NCBI RefSeq assembly: GCF_000159095.1
Contig: NZ_GG666296.1
Span: forward strand, 60,319 to 124,318
Source: Anaerococcus tetradius ATCC 35098
GTDB taxonomy: Bacteria; Bacillota; Clostridia; Tissierellales; Peptoniphilaceae
Reading direction: 5' to 3'
Length of the DNA: 64,000 nt
Part shown: piece after piece, positions 9,822 through 19,130 of the stretch
Layout of the letters: every line of letters starts with the position of its first letter
Numbering within the stretch: the first letter of the stretch is position 1
Made by a program: the position numbers and the translations under genes
Notes under the pieces: model-generated
What the model was told of the DNA's origin: nothing
Databases searched by the model: none
Seen by the model: only the letters and a program-made list of their open reading frames with translations

Positions 9822-10467
9822 CCATCCTACCTTCCTCTAAAAGTTATACACAGTCTATAAAGCCCTAAAATTTAAAAATAAGAAAGAAAAATAAGACTTA
9901 TCCCCAAAAATTGGATAACTTGTGGATAACTTTTTTGTTGATAAAATTTTCTTCTGAATTTTAAGCTTTAAGCCTAGAAAATTTTAGAAAGCAAGGATAA
10001 TTTCCAAATTTATCCACACAAAAAGTAAAAATCCAGATAAAAAACATAGTTTTGCATATACTTATACACCCTCAATTATACTATAATCATGCGATTTAAG
10101 CAATTTATCCACATTTTTTATTTATTTTTTGGGAAAACTTATTTTTAAAAATTTAAAACTTTTGGAAAAAGGGTGGATATGTGGATAAGTCTGTGTATTT
10201 ATTTAGTCTTTCTCATAAAATTTTCATAAATTTACTAGATAAGCCAAAAAAAATTATAATATGAGATGATTTTACAAAATTATTCATGGAGATTTTTTGT
10301 TTAAAAGTTGTGGATAGAAATTTTATCAAGAAAATTATCCACACTGGAAATTTATTCCGAAAAAACTGGTATTAGTGGAAAAATATTCTGCTTAAATTGA
10401 AATTATATTCAAGGCTATTCTTTAGAGCCTAGTTTTTTACAAAATATTATTTTTTTACTCAAAAATC
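9822..10467. other. oriC: Origin part 1 (dnaA-rpmH gap), DnaA-box cluster
   Basis: A non-coding AT-rich region of more than 600 bases with five perfect DnaA boxes: 9921-9929, 10010-10018, 10105-10113, 10180-10188 and 10335-10343, in both orientations. One-mismatch boxes lie at 9844-9852 (TTATACACA), 9898-9906, 9936-9944 and 10309-10317. No reading frame of note is present. A possible minus-strand dnaA promoter (TTGCTT, 17 bases, TATAAT; 10103 to 10075) lies between boxes, which would fit autoregulation by DnaA, but the -35 is weak. Confidence 0.9.
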
Positions 10468-10496
10468 TTGACAGATTAGCTTTATTTCAATATAAT
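10468..10496 (+). promoter_or_regulatory. Consensus promoter of rpmH operon
   Basis: TTGACA at 10468-10473 and TATAAT at 10491-10496, separated by 17 bases: a perfect housekeeping promoter. It drives rpmH and probably the genes after it, and marks the right border of the origin region. Confidence 0.9.
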
Positions 10497-10530
10497 AGTA
10501 TGAGTCAAAAAAAGAGTAGGAGGTGTAAGC

Positions 10531-10665
10531 ATGAAAAGAACTTATCAACCAAATAGAAGAAAGAGATCAAAAGATCACGGCTTTAGAAAAAGAATGTCAA
10601 GCCCAGGTGGTAGAAGAGTACTAAAAGCTAGAAGAAGAAAAAACAGAAAAAGATTATCTGCTTAA
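10531..10665 (+). CDS. rpmH: 50S ribosomal protein L34
   Basis: A 44-residue, very basic protein ([22 protein letters not shown] to KNRKRLSA) that matches L34 across its whole length, including the MKRTYQPN start and the [11 protein letters not shown] segment. The ribosome-binding site is AGGAGG, seven to eight bases before the ATG. It sits after a consensus promoter and before rnpA, the invariant order beside bacterial origins. Confidence 0.98.
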   Translation: MKRTYQPNRRKRSKDHGFRKRMSSPGGRRVLKARRRKNRKRLSA

Positions 10666-10761
10666 GCTAGAAAGTATTAATTGTATATAGATTAGGAGGG
10701 GCCTTATATAAGGCTCTTGTTTATATTTTTTACTTTTCTACAAATAGTTAAGAAGTGTTTA

Positions 10762-11112
10762 ATGGAAAAAAGAATTAGTTTAAGAAAAGACGCAGACTTT
10801 CAAAGAGTATATAAAAGAAACCAAGCTTTCTACAATAGGGATTTCACTGTTTTAGTGAAAAATAACGGTCAAAAACATCCTAGATTTGGTTTTTCCATAA
10901 GTAAAAAGATAGGTAAGGCTAATGTTAGAAATTCTCTTAAAAGAAAGCTTAGGGATATTATTAGGATTAATTACGGATCTATTAATGCTGTAGATGTCGT
11001 AATTATCCCAAAGAAACATACGATAGATTTTACTTACGATGATTTAAAAAAATCTCTGGGTCATGTTCTTAGTAAAGCTTTTAAAAAGAAGATGATTTTT
11101 TATGTTAAATAA
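10762..11112 (+). CDS. rnpA: Ribonuclease P protein component
   Basis: Protein subunit of RNase P, which matures the 5' ends of tRNAs. I choose the ATG at 10762 ([23 protein letters not shown]), giving 116 residues, the usual size. A longer frame from 10717 would add a hydrophobic leader not seen in the family. The conserved RNR motif is present as [17 protein letters not shown]. The gene ends 11 bases inside yidD. The ribosome-binding site is weak (AAGAAG), suggesting coupling to rpmH transcription. Confidence 0.95.
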   Translation: MEKRISLRKDADFQRVYKRNQAFYNRDFTVLVKNNGQKHPRFGFSISKKIGKANVRNSLKRKLRDIIRINYGSINAVDVVIIPKKHTIDFTYDDLKKSLGHVLSKAFKKKMIFYVK

Positions 11113-11317
11113 ATTATTCATTGCAATAATTAAGTTTTATCAAAGATTTATTTCTCCACAACTAGGATATTCAAAGTGTAAGTTTCAACCAACTTGTTCC
11201 CAATATGCCCTGGAGGCTTTTAGGAAGCATGGATTCTTGAAAGCGTTTTTTATGTCTGTGTGGAGAATTTTACGATGTAATCCATTTTCTAAGGGAGGTT
11301 ATGACCCAGTTAACTAA
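11102..11317 (+). CDS. yidD: Membrane protein insertion efficiency factor YidD
   Basis: A 71-residue member of the YidD family, which assists YidC. Signature residues are clear: [29 protein letters not shown] and [17 protein letters not shown], with the three family cysteines. An amphipathic N-terminal helix probably associates with the inner face of the membrane. It overlaps rnpA by 11 bases and precedes yidC. Confidence 0.96.
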   Translation: MLNKLFIAIIKFYQRFISPQLGYSKCKFQPTCSQYALEAFRKHGFLKAFFMSVWRILRCNPFSKGGYDPVN

Positions 11318-11364
11318 ACTTTTCTTTAGGAAATATAAGAAAATACTGAAATAATGGAGTTTAT

Positions 11365-12099
11365 ATGATTAAAGTACTAGCCGGTATTTTAGGCCAACTG
11401 ATGAGATGGATCTATGATAGCTTGCAAGCTAATTTCACAGAGCCTACAAATATTAGTTTTTATGCCATAGCTATAATAATTATGACTTTGCTTGTAAGTC
11501 TTTTAATTATACCAATGACCGTTAGCCAACAAAAACAAGCAGAGAGAACAAAGATTTTCAAACCAAAGATGGAAGAAATCCAAAAAAAATATAGTTACGA
11601 CCAACAAATAATGCAAAAAAAGATGCAACAACTTTATAAGGAAGAGGGAGTAACTCCTGGTATTTCTGGTTGCCTTGTAATGATTATCCAAATTATGATT
11701 CTTTTTGGATTGTTTAGGATGATGGGAGACACTACAAAGTATGTATTCCCTGAAGGCTTAGATAATGTTAGGACAAATTTCTATTGGATATCTAATCTAT
11801 TAGATAAGGACCCTTATTGGTTTGCTCTTCCACTACTTACAAGTTTATCCCAAGTTGCTGTTCAACTTTTCTCAATGAAAACAAACCCTCAAATGCAACA
11901 GGGTGGAGCTATGGGAAATATGAACAATATGTTTTTGATAATGCCTTTGATGTATTTTTTCATATTTAGGGGTCTACCAGCAGGTTTGCCACTTTATTAC
12001 ACCCTAAGTTCTGTATTCAGACTTGTAATTATGGTAATTATGCATTTTTATATGAAAGCTAATAAAACGGAGTTAGAAGATGAAAAAGTCAATAATTAA
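11365..12099 (+). CDS. yidC: Membrane protein insertase YidC/OxaA
   Basis: Inserts proteins into the cytoplasmic membrane. The 244 residues contain about five hydrophobic segments: one after residue 29, one near 104-118, one near 147-165, and two toward the C terminus around MFLIMPLMYFFIF and LPLYYTLSSVFRLVIM. A charged cytoplasmic loop (QQKQAERTKIFKPKMEEIQKKY) follows the first segment, as in Firmicutes SpoIIIJ/YqjG. No lipobox is evident, unlike the Bacillus paralogues. It overlaps khpB by 20 bases. Confidence 0.94.
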   Translation: MIKVLAGILGQLMRWIYDSLQANFTEPTNISFYAIAIIIMTLLVSLLIIPMTVSQQKQAERTKIFKPKMEEIQKKYSYDQQIMQKKMQQLYKEEGVTPGISGCLVMIIQIMILFGLFRMMGDTTKYVFPEGLDNVRTNFYWISNLLDKDPYWFALPLLTSLSQVAVQLFSMKTNPQMQQGGAMGNMNNMFLIMPLMYFFIFRGLPAGLPLYYTLSSVFRLVIMVIMHFYMKANKTELEDEKVNN

Positions 12100-12961
12100 G
12101 AGTGCTAAAACTAAAGATGCAGCTATTAAGCTTGCTCTTGATGAAATTGGTAAAAGTAGAGATGAAGTAGAAGTAGAAATTATCGAAGAAGAATCTAGTG
12201 GCTTTCTTGGTCTTATTGGAAGTAAGGATGCTGTTGTTAGGGTAAGTTATGAAGAAGACATCAAAGAAGCCCTATCAAACCTAGAAAAAGAGATTGAAAA
12301 TACAGAATCCTTCGTCAAAGACTATGATTATAAAGAAGAAGAGCCTGTAAAAATCCCAGTAGATGATGTTTTAGAAGAAAAATTAGAGCTAAGCGAAGAA
12401 GGCTCTCCAGAAATCGATGCTGAAACAAAAGAAGCTAAAGATCTAGATGACGAAGAAACAAAGCTAAGTGTTGATTATGGAAAAGCTAAGCAAAAGGCTG
12501 ATATAGATAAGTTTTACGAAGCAAAGGACCTATTAGAAAATATCCTAAAGTCCATGCATTTTGAAAATGTAAGTGTAATAGGTGATTTGGAAGATAATAT
12601 TATCAAACTTGATGCTAGGGTTGACGAGAAGGATACAGGAATTGCTATAGGCAAGGCAGGTTCTACCCTAGATGCCATAGAACTTATTGTTAGAAAAGCA
12701 GTTGATTCTAGAAGAAATAATGTAAGAGTTAATGTCGATATCAACTCTTATAAGAAACGCAGGGATGAAAAGATAGTTGAACTTGCTAGAGATACTGCTA
12801 GAAAGGTTCAAAAAAGTAAGAAGAGCTGGAATTTAAGATATATGAATTCATACGAAAGAAGACTAGCTCACGAAGAAATATCCAAACACCAAAATGTATC
12901 TAGTCACTCAGAAGGTTCTGAGCCTAGAAGATATGTGGTAGTTGATTATATAGAAGATTAA
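12080..12961 (+). CDS. khpB: RNA-binding protein KhpB (Jag)
   Basis: RNA-binding protein of the KhpA/KhpB pair, linked to cell elongation in other cocci. It has an N-terminal Jag-N domain (residues 1-55, GFLGLIGSKDAVVRV), a long acidic linker (about residues 57-135), a KH domain (IGDLEDNIIKLDAR, IAIGKAGSTLDAIELIVRKAV) and a C-terminal R3H domain (YERRLAHEEISKHQNVSSHSEGSEPRRYVVV). Its start lies inside yidC, so the two are translationally coupled. A strong terminator follows. Confidence 0.94.
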   Translation: MKKSIIKSAKTKDAAIKLALDEIGKSRDEVEVEIIEEESSGFLGLIGSKDAVVRVSYEEDIKEALSNLEKEIENTESFVKDYDYKEEEPVKIPVDDVLEEKLELSEEGSPEIDAETKEAKDLDDEETKLSVDYGKAKQKADIDKFYEAKDLLENILKSMHFENVSVIGDLEDNIIKLDARVDEKDTGIAIGKAGSTLDAIELIVRKAVDSRRNNVRVNVDINSYKKRRDEKIVELARDTARKVQKSKKSWNLRYMNSYERRLAHEEISKHQNVSSHSEGSEPRRYVVVDYIED

Positions 12962-12970
12962 TTAAAGAAG

Positions 12971-13022
12971 CTTTTGCAGATTCAATAAGACCCTTATTGA
13001 TTATCTGCAAGGGCTTTTTTTA
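12971..13022 (+). terminator. Terminator of the rpmH-khpB operon
   Basis: A stem pairing CTTTTGCAGATTCAATAAG with CTTATTGATTATCTGCAAG around a three-base loop, followed by GGGC and seven T. It starts 9 bases after the khpB stop. Confidence 0.9.
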
Positions 13023-13048
13023 TATTCATGTAAAAGACAGGATAAAAA

Positions 13049-13196
13049 AAGGGACTGTTTAAGTTTATGAATAATCTCCCAGCAATCACAAGATGATGTT
13101 CTTAGGAAATCTAACAGTCCCTAGGGTCCTAATTAATTTTTCCGAGGAGTTCTAATGATTTAGGATAATTATTATTTCTTAAACAGCTCCTTAATT
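13049..13196. repeat. Inverted-repeat element or large-loop terminator
   Basis: The 13-base ends GGGACTGTTTAAG (left) and GGAGCTGTTTAAG (right, read on the minus strand) form near-perfect terminal inverted repeats. An internal inverted copy (AACAGTCCCT near 13113-13122) can also pair with the left end. On the minus strand the left end is followed by seven T, so it probably terminates the Na/Pi transporter gene. The ends resemble those of the 195-bp element at 24273, which suggests a small transposon derivative. Confidence 0.5.
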
Positions 13197-13200
13197 GAAA

Positions 13201-14931
13201 CTAGTTTATATGTTTTTCAATTTTATCATAGGCTTTTATAATTTCTTCATCTCCATCTTCAAATTTGCGGTGAGATAAAGTATCGTGTATTTTAACAGGT
13301 TCCATTGTTATTCTTGCGATATTGTAAGCATGATCCCCGATTCTTTCCATAGTTGATAAGATATCGTTAAATACATAAGAGGCTATGGTTGTCATATCCT
13401 CACCATTGGCTAGTCTTTTGTAGTGGGCCTTTCTTAGATTTGTTTCCATAAGGTCTAAGGCTGCCTCATCTTCACCTAATCTTCTAAAGAGGACTTCATT
13501 TTTGTTATTAAAGACTTCTATGGAATTTACGAAGTTGTTTATTACAAGGTTGTAAATATCTTCAAGGTCTGAGAGAGCTTCTTCATTATAGCTTGCTCCA
13601 GATTCGTATATCTCTTCGTAGTATTCGCCTAAATTTTGAGCCAAGTCTGAGGTTCTTTCAACGTTGATTTGAATTTGTAGGTAATTTTGAACTTCAGCTT
13701 CTATATCCATATGACTTGAATTTTGGGCAATAGATAGGAGATAGGCTTGGATTTTAGTGTCCATGTCATTTACAATTGATTCTGCTTGATTAGCAGTTTC
13801 TAGGTACTTTCTATCTTTTTCGAGTAGGTATTTTTTGGTTTGCTTTATTGTTTCAAGGGCTACTTTTGATTCTTTTAGGATGGCAGATTCTATTTGATCA
13901 AGAGCTCCTACTGGGAAAGTTTCAATAAGTCTTTCATCTAATTCTAGGTTTCCAAGATCAGAAAATATTGAATCCTTACCAGGTATTATTTTATTTAGTG
14001 CCTTGGCTACATATTTTATTAGTGGTAGGAATATAATCATACCAATAAAGTTAAAGGTAAAGTGACCAACGGCTATGGTCATTAGCTTATTTGTGCCTAA
14101 AAAATCCGCTATGCTTCTTACTAAAGTTTCGTATGGATTTAGGAATAGTAAGAATATTAGAGATATCATTACATTAAATAGAACATGGAAGGTAGAAGTT
14201 CTTCTTGCTGATAGAGATCCACCCAAGGAAGCAAGGACAGCGGTAATGCAGGTACCTATATTTGCTCCAAACATAAGACCCAAAGCTACACTTAAATCAA
14301 TGGCTCCAGAGGCAAATAAAGATTGGATAATACCAATAAAAGCTGATGATGATTGAATTAAAGCTGTCAATGCTGCACCTATTAACACAGCTATGATTGG
14401 GTTTTGAGCCATGTTAGCAACGATTTTGTCAAAACCATCTATGTTTTTTAGCTCAGTTAGAGATCCACCCATCATTTCGAGTCCTATAAATAATAGGCCA
14501 AAACCTAACATTATTTCTCCGACATATTTATTTCTTCTTTTTGATGAAAACATCGTAATAACAACACCTATTAAGGCTATGAAATACGATAAGTATCCTA
14601 GGTCGAAACCTATTAATATAGACGTAACGGTCGTACCAATATTTGCTCCAAGTATTACTCCAATAGCTTGCTCTAGGCTCATTACGCCAGCCCTAACAAA
14701 GCTTATGGCAATTACTGTTGTTGCAGATGATGATTGAATTAAACCTGTTATAACTATACCAACCAAAACTCCCATTATTGGATTGGAAGTGTACTTCTCT
14801 ACATATCCTCTAAGCTTGGGGCCGGCAAAACTTGTCAAAGCTTCCCCCATAAGGGAGATACCGAACAAGAATATTGCCAGACCTCCTGCTATAAGATTCC
14901 ATTGCAGAGAGCTTAATGATTGTAGTTGCAT
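13201..14931 (-). CDS. Na/Pi cotransporter family protein with PhoU-like domain
   Basis: Probable sodium-dependent phosphate transporter of the NptA/YjbB type, 576 residues. The N-terminal half has two inverted repeats, each with the QSSSA signature (GLIQSSSATTVIAISF and ALIQSSSAFIGIIQSL) and a GANIGT motif (LGANIGTTVTSI, FGANIGTCITAV). The C-terminal 230 residues are helical and PhoU-like (ERTSDLAQNLGEYYEE, TMERIGDHAYNIA). Start ATG follows GGAGGG. A divergent promoter (TTGTAG, 16 bases, TATATT; 14962-14989) lies upstream. No phosphate-binding partner genes are nearby. Confidence 0.92.
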   Translation of the reverse strand: MQLQSLSSLQWNLIAGGLAIFLFGISLMGEALTSFAGPKLRGYVEKYTSNPIMGVLVGIVITGLIQSSSATTVIAISFVRAGVMSLEQAIGVILGANIGTTVTSILIGFDLGYLSYFIALIGVVITMFSSKRRNKYVGEIMLGFGLLFIGLEMMGGSLTELKNIDGFDKIVANMAQNPIIAVLIGAALTALIQSSSAFIGIIQSLFASGAIDLSVALGLMFGANIGTCITAVLASLGGSLSARRTSTFHVLFNVMISLIFLLFLNPYETLVRSIADFLGTNKLMTIAVGHFTFNFIGMIIFLPLIKYVAKALNKIIPGKDSIFSDLGNLELDERLIETFPVGALDQIESAILKESKVALETIKQTKKYLLEKDRKYLETANQAESIVNDMDTKIQAYLLSIAQNSSHMDIEAEVQNYLQIQINVERTSDLAQNLGEYYEEIYESGASYNEEALSDLEDIYNLVINNFVNSIEVFNNKNEVLFRRLGEDEAALDLMETNLRKAHYKRLANGEDMTTIASYVFNDILSTMERIGDHAYNIARITMEPVKIHDTLSHRKFEDGDEEIIKAYDKIEKHIN

Positions 14932-15038
14932 AATCCCTCCAAAATATTTTATTCTGTATCTAATATAACATATTAATCGAAATCTACAAATTTTTTCTAC
15001 GAATTTTTAAGTAAAGCGGAGACAGTCAGGATTAAATG

Positions 15039-15066
15039 TTGACAAATTCAGTTTTTCCACTATAAT
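15039..15066 (+). promoter_or_regulatory. Promoter of the mnmE operon
   Basis: TTGACA at 15039-15044 and TATAAT at 15061-15066 with a 16-base spacer. The mnmE start codon lies about 50 bases downstream. It probably drives mnmE-mnmG-rsmG, whose frames overlap. Confidence 0.85.
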
Positions 15067-15115
15067 TCTTATGTTACAAACCACTAGTCAAAGTAGTGTA
15101 TATAAAGGAGTAAAT

Positions 15116-16483
15116 ATGGAAGAGAGAACAATTGCTGCGATTTCTACACCGTCTGGGACTGGTGGTATATCCATAGTCAGGATGAGTGGACCAAAAGCCT
15201 ATGAGATAGTTAGTCAAATATTTAGACCGATTATGGGAAAGCCACTCGATAAGAATGACGATAATAGAAAGATGCGCTATGGAAATATTATAGATAATCA
15301 GGGAGAAATAATTGATGAAGTAATGGTTTGCTTTATGAAGGCTCCCTTTACTTATACTAGAGAAGATATATGCGAAATAAATTGCCACGGCTCTTTTGTT
15401 TCCGTAAAAAAAATTCTCAATCTCTTGCTTGATAGGGGTTGCGATTTAGCTGAAGCTGGAGAATTTACAAAGAGGGCCTTTCTCAATGGCAGAATCGACC
15501 TATCTCAGGCAGAAGCCGTTCTTGATATTATTAACGCGAGAAATGATTTGAGCCAAAAAGAAGGCATAAATCAATTAAATGGAGCCTTGAGAGAAAAGAT
15601 TAATTCTATCAGACAGGAGCTTCTAGAAGCCTTGTCAAGATTGGAATATTCTATTAATTTCACAGAGGATGGAGAAGACCTTCCTAAAGATGAAATTATT
15701 GTCTACATGGACAAGGCTAAGGACATGATTGATAAGCTACTAAATACTTCCAACAAGGGAAAAATAGTAAGAGATGGTATCAACACAACAATAATTGGCA
15801 AACCTAATGTGGGTAAGTCTTCCTTGCTCAATAATCTATTGAATGAGAATAGGGCTATAGTAACCGATATTCCAGGTACTACAAGAGATCTTATTACCGA
15901 GTACATTTCTTTCGGTGATTTTACACTTAAAATCAATGATACCGCAGGAATTAGGGAGACTGATGATGTAGTCGAAAAAATCGGAGTCGATAAGTCCATA
16001 GAACTTATAGACCAATCAGATTTAATTATTGCAATTTTTGACTCATCTAGAGATTTTGACCAAGAAGATAAGAAAATCATGGATTTAATCGAAGGTAAAA
16101 ATGCTATAATAATTTTAAATAAAACAGACCTTAGTGGAAAGTTTGATGAAAAAATCTTAAAGACTAGTCTACCTATAATCAGGACCTCAATGATAAATGA
16201 AGAAGGTATTGATAAATTAGAAGAGACTATAACTGAGATGTTTAATACCAAGGAATTAAAGAGAGAATCAGTTCTTATAACTAATACCCGTCATGAAAGG
16301 CTCTTGAATATGGCAAGTAAGAAGCTTACTTCTTCACTATATGATATCAATAGAGGAATCCCTATAGATGCTTGTGAAGTTGATTTAAGGGGCGCCTATG
16401 ACGATTTGGGTCTTATTATTGGAGAATCTGTTTCTGATGAGATAATGGATAAAGTATTTAAGGAGTTTTGTGTTGGAAAATAA
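15116..16483 (+). CDS. mnmE: tRNA modification GTPase MnmE
   Basis: With MnmG, modifies uridine 34 of certain tRNAs (carboxymethylaminomethyl group). The start is the ATG at 15116 ([22 protein letters not shown]) behind AAAGGAG; the longer frame from 15071 lacks support. It has the formyl-THF-binding N-terminal domain, a helical domain, an inserted G domain ([25 protein letters not shown]) and the C-terminal motif FCVGK, a conservative form of FCIGK with the catalytic cysteine kept. 455 residues; overlaps mnmG by 14 bases. Confidence 0.97.
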   Translation: MEERTIAAISTPSGTGGISIVRMSGPKAYEIVSQIFRPIMGKPLDKNDDNRKMRYGNIIDNQGEIIDEVMVCFMKAPFTYTREDICEINCHGSFVSVKKILNLLLDRGCDLAEAGEFTKRAFLNGRIDLSQAEAVLDIINARNDLSQKEGINQLNGALREKINSIRQELLEALSRLEYSINFTEDGEDLPKDEIIVYMDKAKDMIDKLLNTSNKGKIVRDGINTTIIGKPNVGKSSLLNNLLNENRAIVTDIPGTTRDLITEYISFGDFTLKINDTAGIRETDDVVEKIGVDKSIELIDQSDLIIAIFDSSRDFDQEDKKIMDLIEGKNAIIILNKTDLSGKFDEKILKTSLPIIRTSMINEEGIDKLEETITEMFNTKELKRESVLITNTRHERLLNMASKKLTSSLYDINRGIPIDACEVDLRGAYDDLGLIIGESVSDEIMDKVFKEFCVGK

Positions 16484-18359
16484 ATATAAAGCAGGAAGCT
16501 ATGATGTAATAGTGGTAGGGGCAGGTCATGCTGGTTGTGAAGCAGGACTTGCTGCTTCTAGGCTAGGCCTAAAGACCCTAATTCTAACAACTAGTATGGA
16601 ATCAATCGCCGATATGCCTTGCAATCCTAATATCGGTGGAACTGGTAAGGGACATATAGTTAGAGAGATAGATGCCCTTGGTGGACAAATGGCTATAAAT
16701 ATTGACAAGACCTTTATCCAATCAAGGATGCTAAATACTAGCAAGGGTCCAGCTGTCCATTCTTTAAGAGTTCAAGCTGACAAAAGAGCCTATCATGACG
16801 AAATGAAGAAAACTTTAGAAGATGAAGTTGATCTTTTCGAACAAGAAGTAGACAAGATAAATTATAAGGATGGAAAAATTGTTTCATGTGAAACAGTCCA
16901 AGGTGCAATATTTGAATGTAAGGCCTTGATAATCTGTACAGGAACATATTTGAATGGAAAAATCCTTATTGGAGAATATGAAAAGGTATCAGGCCCTCAC
17001 GGCCTATCTGCTGCGACTTTCCTTTCTGATTCTTTAAGGGAAATGGGTTTTGAACTTAGAAGATTTAAGACAGGAACACCAGCAAGGGTTGATAGAAAAT
17101 CTCTACATCTAGAAAAAACAGAGGTTCAAAAAGGTGATAAGGAAGTTATTCCTTTTTCATTTTTAAACGAGGGAGAGGATTTCTCTCATAGGCATCAAGA
17201 AGATTGCTATTTAACTTATACTAGACCTGAAACTAAAGAAATAATTATGGAAAACTTATATAGATCACCTATTTATGGTGGTCATATAAAAGGAATTGGT
17301 CCAAGATATTGCCCTTCCATAGAAGATAAGATGGTAAGATTTCCAGATAGGGATGTCCATCAAGTATTTATAGAGCCTGAAGGTCTAACAACGGATGAAA
17401 TGTATATCCAAGGTGTATCCTCATCCCTACCCCAAGAAGTGCAATTTGATTTTTACAAAACCATCGTTGGCTTAGAGGATGTGAAAATAATGAGGCCAGC
17501 CTACGCTATTGAATATGACATGATTGATACGAGAAAACTTTACAGAACACTCGAGTCAAAGGATTATGAGGGTTTGTATTTTGCAGGTCAAATCAATGGC
17601 TCTAGTGGTTATGAGGAAGCAGCTGGTCAAGGCTTAATAGCAGGCATTAATGCTGCCCTAAAGATAAAAGGTGAAAAGCCTCTAATCTTAGATAGGTCTG
17701 ATGCTTATATCGGTGTCTTGATAGATGATTTGGTAACTGAGGGAACAAAAGAGCCTTATAGGATGATGACCTCAAGATGCGAATATAGGTTGACCATGCG
17801 TCAAGATAATGCTGATCAAAGACTTACTAAACTTGGCTATGACATAGGCCTTGTAAGTGAAGAAAGATATCAAAAAATGTTGGCTAAAAGAAATGCTATA
17901 GACTGCGAAATAGAGAGGTTAAAATCAGTAAGCCTAACACCAAAAGCTGAAACAAACCAAAAACTTGAAGAGTTAAACACCTCACCACTAAAAAATGGTA
18001 TTAGCTTATATGACCTTCTAAAAAGGCCAGAAGTTGATTATGATATGCTAGAAGCCTTTGACCCAGATAGACCTCAACTACCAAAGTTCCAACAAATCCA
18101 AGTCCAAACAGAAATTAAGTACGAAGGCTATATCAAAAAGCAAATGGCTGATATAGATAAATTCAAAAAATTGGAAGGAAAAAAACTAGCCAAAAATATA
18201 GACTATTTTAAGATTCCTGGTTTAAAGAAAGAATCGTGTGAAAAACTTAACGAAATTCAACCAGAATCCATAGGTCAAGCTTCAAGAATATCAGGCGTTT
18301 CACCTGCCGATATAAATGTACTTTTGATTAGACTAAAGACAGGTGAATTAGATGGATAA
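16470..18359 (+). CDS. mnmG: tRNA uridine-5-carboxymethylaminomethyl modification enzyme MnmG
   Basis: FAD-dependent partner of MnmE, 629 residues. It shows the Rossmann FAD motif ([19 protein letters not shown]), the [17 protein letters not shown] signature, the [14 protein letters not shown] segment and the YAIEYDMID motif. The first codon is GTG at 16470, with AAGGAG four bases before it; the next codon, TTG at 16473, is better spaced and could be the true start. A parS-like site lies inside the gene at 16880. Confidence 0.96.
   Translation: MLENKYKAGSYDVIVVGAGHAGCEAGLAASRLGLKTLILTTSMESIADMPCNPNIGGTGKGHIVREIDALGGQMAINIDKTFIQSRMLNTSKGPAVHSLRVQADKRAYHDEMKKTLEDEVDLFEQEVDKINYKDGKIVSCETVQGAIFECKALIICTGTYLNGKILIGEYEKVSGPHGLSAATFLSDSLREMGFELRRFKTGTPARVDRKSLHLEKTEVQKGDKEVIPFSFLNEGEDFSHRHQEDCYLTYTRPETKEIIMENLYRSPIYGGHIKGIGPRYCPSIEDKMVRFPDRDVHQVFIEPEGLTTDEMYIQGVSSSLPQEVQFDFYKTIVGLEDVKIMRPAYAIEYDMIDTRKLYRTLESKDYEGLYFAGQINGSSGYEEAAGQGLIAGINAALKIKGEKPLILDRSDAYIGVLIDDLVTEGTKEPYRMMTSRCEYRLTMRQDNADQRLTKLGYDIGLVSEERYQKMLAKRNAIDCEIERLKSVSLTPKAETNQKLEELNTSPLKNGISLYDLLKRPEVDYDMLEAFDPDRPQLPKFQQIQVQTEIKYEGYIKKQMADIDKFKKLEGKKLAKNIDYFKIPGLKKESCEKLNEIQPESIGQASRISGVSPADINVLLIRLKTGELDG
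16880..16895. other. parS-like ParB binding site 1 (inside mnmG)
   Basis: TGTTTCATGTGAAACA. It differs by one base from the Bacillus consensus TGTTTCACGTGAAACA and by one base from the three perfect palindromes at 18985, 20051 and 22178. It lies about 4.3 kb upstream of parB. Confidence 0.8.
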
Positions 18360-18984
18360 AGCTTATCAAATCTACATGGATTACCTGCTAGAGGTAAATG
18401 CTCATACCAACCTTACAGCCATAACCAATCCTAGAGAAATCGAAATTAAACATTTCAAGGATTCTCTAACAGTATTATCCTATATTAAGGAAAAAGATAA
18501 GGTACTTGATATAGGGGCAGGTGCTGGCTTTCCAGGTCTTCCCCTAAGGATTGAAAAAGATTTCGACTTAACTCTAATCGATTCTGTAAATAAAAAAGTA
18601 GTCTTTATGAATGAAGTTATAGAAAAGTTAGGACTTAAAAATACCAGGGCCATCCACACTAGGGCAGAAGATTATGCTAGGGAAAAAAGGGAAAGCTTTG
18701 ATGTTGTTGTATCAAGGGCTGTAGCAAATATGGCTACCCTTTCAGAATACGCCCTACCATTCTTAAAGATAGGTGGTTTATTTATCGCCCTCAAGGGACC
18801 AAAGGCAGAAGAAGAACTAGAAGCTAGCAAAAACGCATTAAAGATACTAGGTGGAAGAGTAAAAGAGATTAAAGCTTTTGACTTGGATGGCAATGAAAGA
18901 GTTAATATAGTAATAGAAAAAGTTAAAAAGACTAAGGACAAATATCCTAGGGGCAAAAATCTCCCTAAGAAAGAACCCCTATAA
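18352..18984 (+). CDS. rsmG: 16S rRNA (guanine-527-N7)-methyltransferase RsmG
   Basis: SAM-dependent methyltransferase for G527 of 16S rRNA. The SAM-binding motif [17 protein letters not shown], the [10 protein letters not shown] segment and the [13 protein letters not shown] segment are all family hallmarks. At 210 residues it is shorter than the usual 235-240; the N-terminal extension is reduced, but the catalytic core is complete. It overlaps mnmG by 8 bases, and a parS site begins at the base after its stop codon. Confidence 0.95.
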   Translation: MDKAYQIYMDYLLEVNAHTNLTAITNPREIEIKHFKDSLTVLSYIKEKDKVLDIGAGAGFPGLPLRIEKDFDLTLIDSVNKKVVFMNEVIEKLGLKNTRAIHTRAEDYAREKRESFDVVVSRAVANMATLSEYALPFLKIGGLFIALKGPKAEEELEASKNALKILGGRVKEIKAFDLDGNERVNIVIEKVKKTKDKYPRGKNLPKKEPL

Positions 18985-19000
18985 TGTTTCATATGAAACA
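18985..19000. other. parS-like ParB binding site 2
   Basis: The perfect 16-bp palindrome TGTTTCATATGAAACA, starting immediately after the rsmG stop codon and lying in the gap before cinA. Compared with Bacillus parS the central CG is replaced by TA. Confidence 0.88.
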
Positions 19001-19018
19001 ATGATAAAAAAATTAAGT

Positions 19019-19085
19019 GAGCTTTTGTTGTTTGAAAATGTAAAAAAATTATTCTACATTTCATTTTGCAAGTGCTCCTTTTTTT
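19019..19085 (+). terminator. Possible terminator after rsmG
   Basis: An imperfect long hairpin: GAGC with GCTC at the base and AAATGTA with TACATTT near the loop, followed by C and seven T. The middle of the stem is poorly paired, so confidence is moderate. Confidence 0.5.
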
Positions 19086-19095
19086 ATGGTAAAAT
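19066..19095 (+). promoter_or_regulatory. Candidate promoter of cinA-parA-parB operon
   Basis: TTGCAA at 19066-19071 and TAAAAT at 19090-19095, 18 bases apart, about 35 bases before the cinA start. It overlaps the candidate terminator hairpin of the preceding operon. Confidence 0.5.
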
Positions 19096-19130
19096 ATTCT
19101 ATATGAATACAATCATAAGGAGTGTTATGT

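Noticed and set aside
15703-16251. A 182-residue minus-strand reading frame inside mnmE
   Set aside because: It lies wholly opposite a well-conserved gene, has no ribosome-binding site and no family resemblance; it is a mirror frame.
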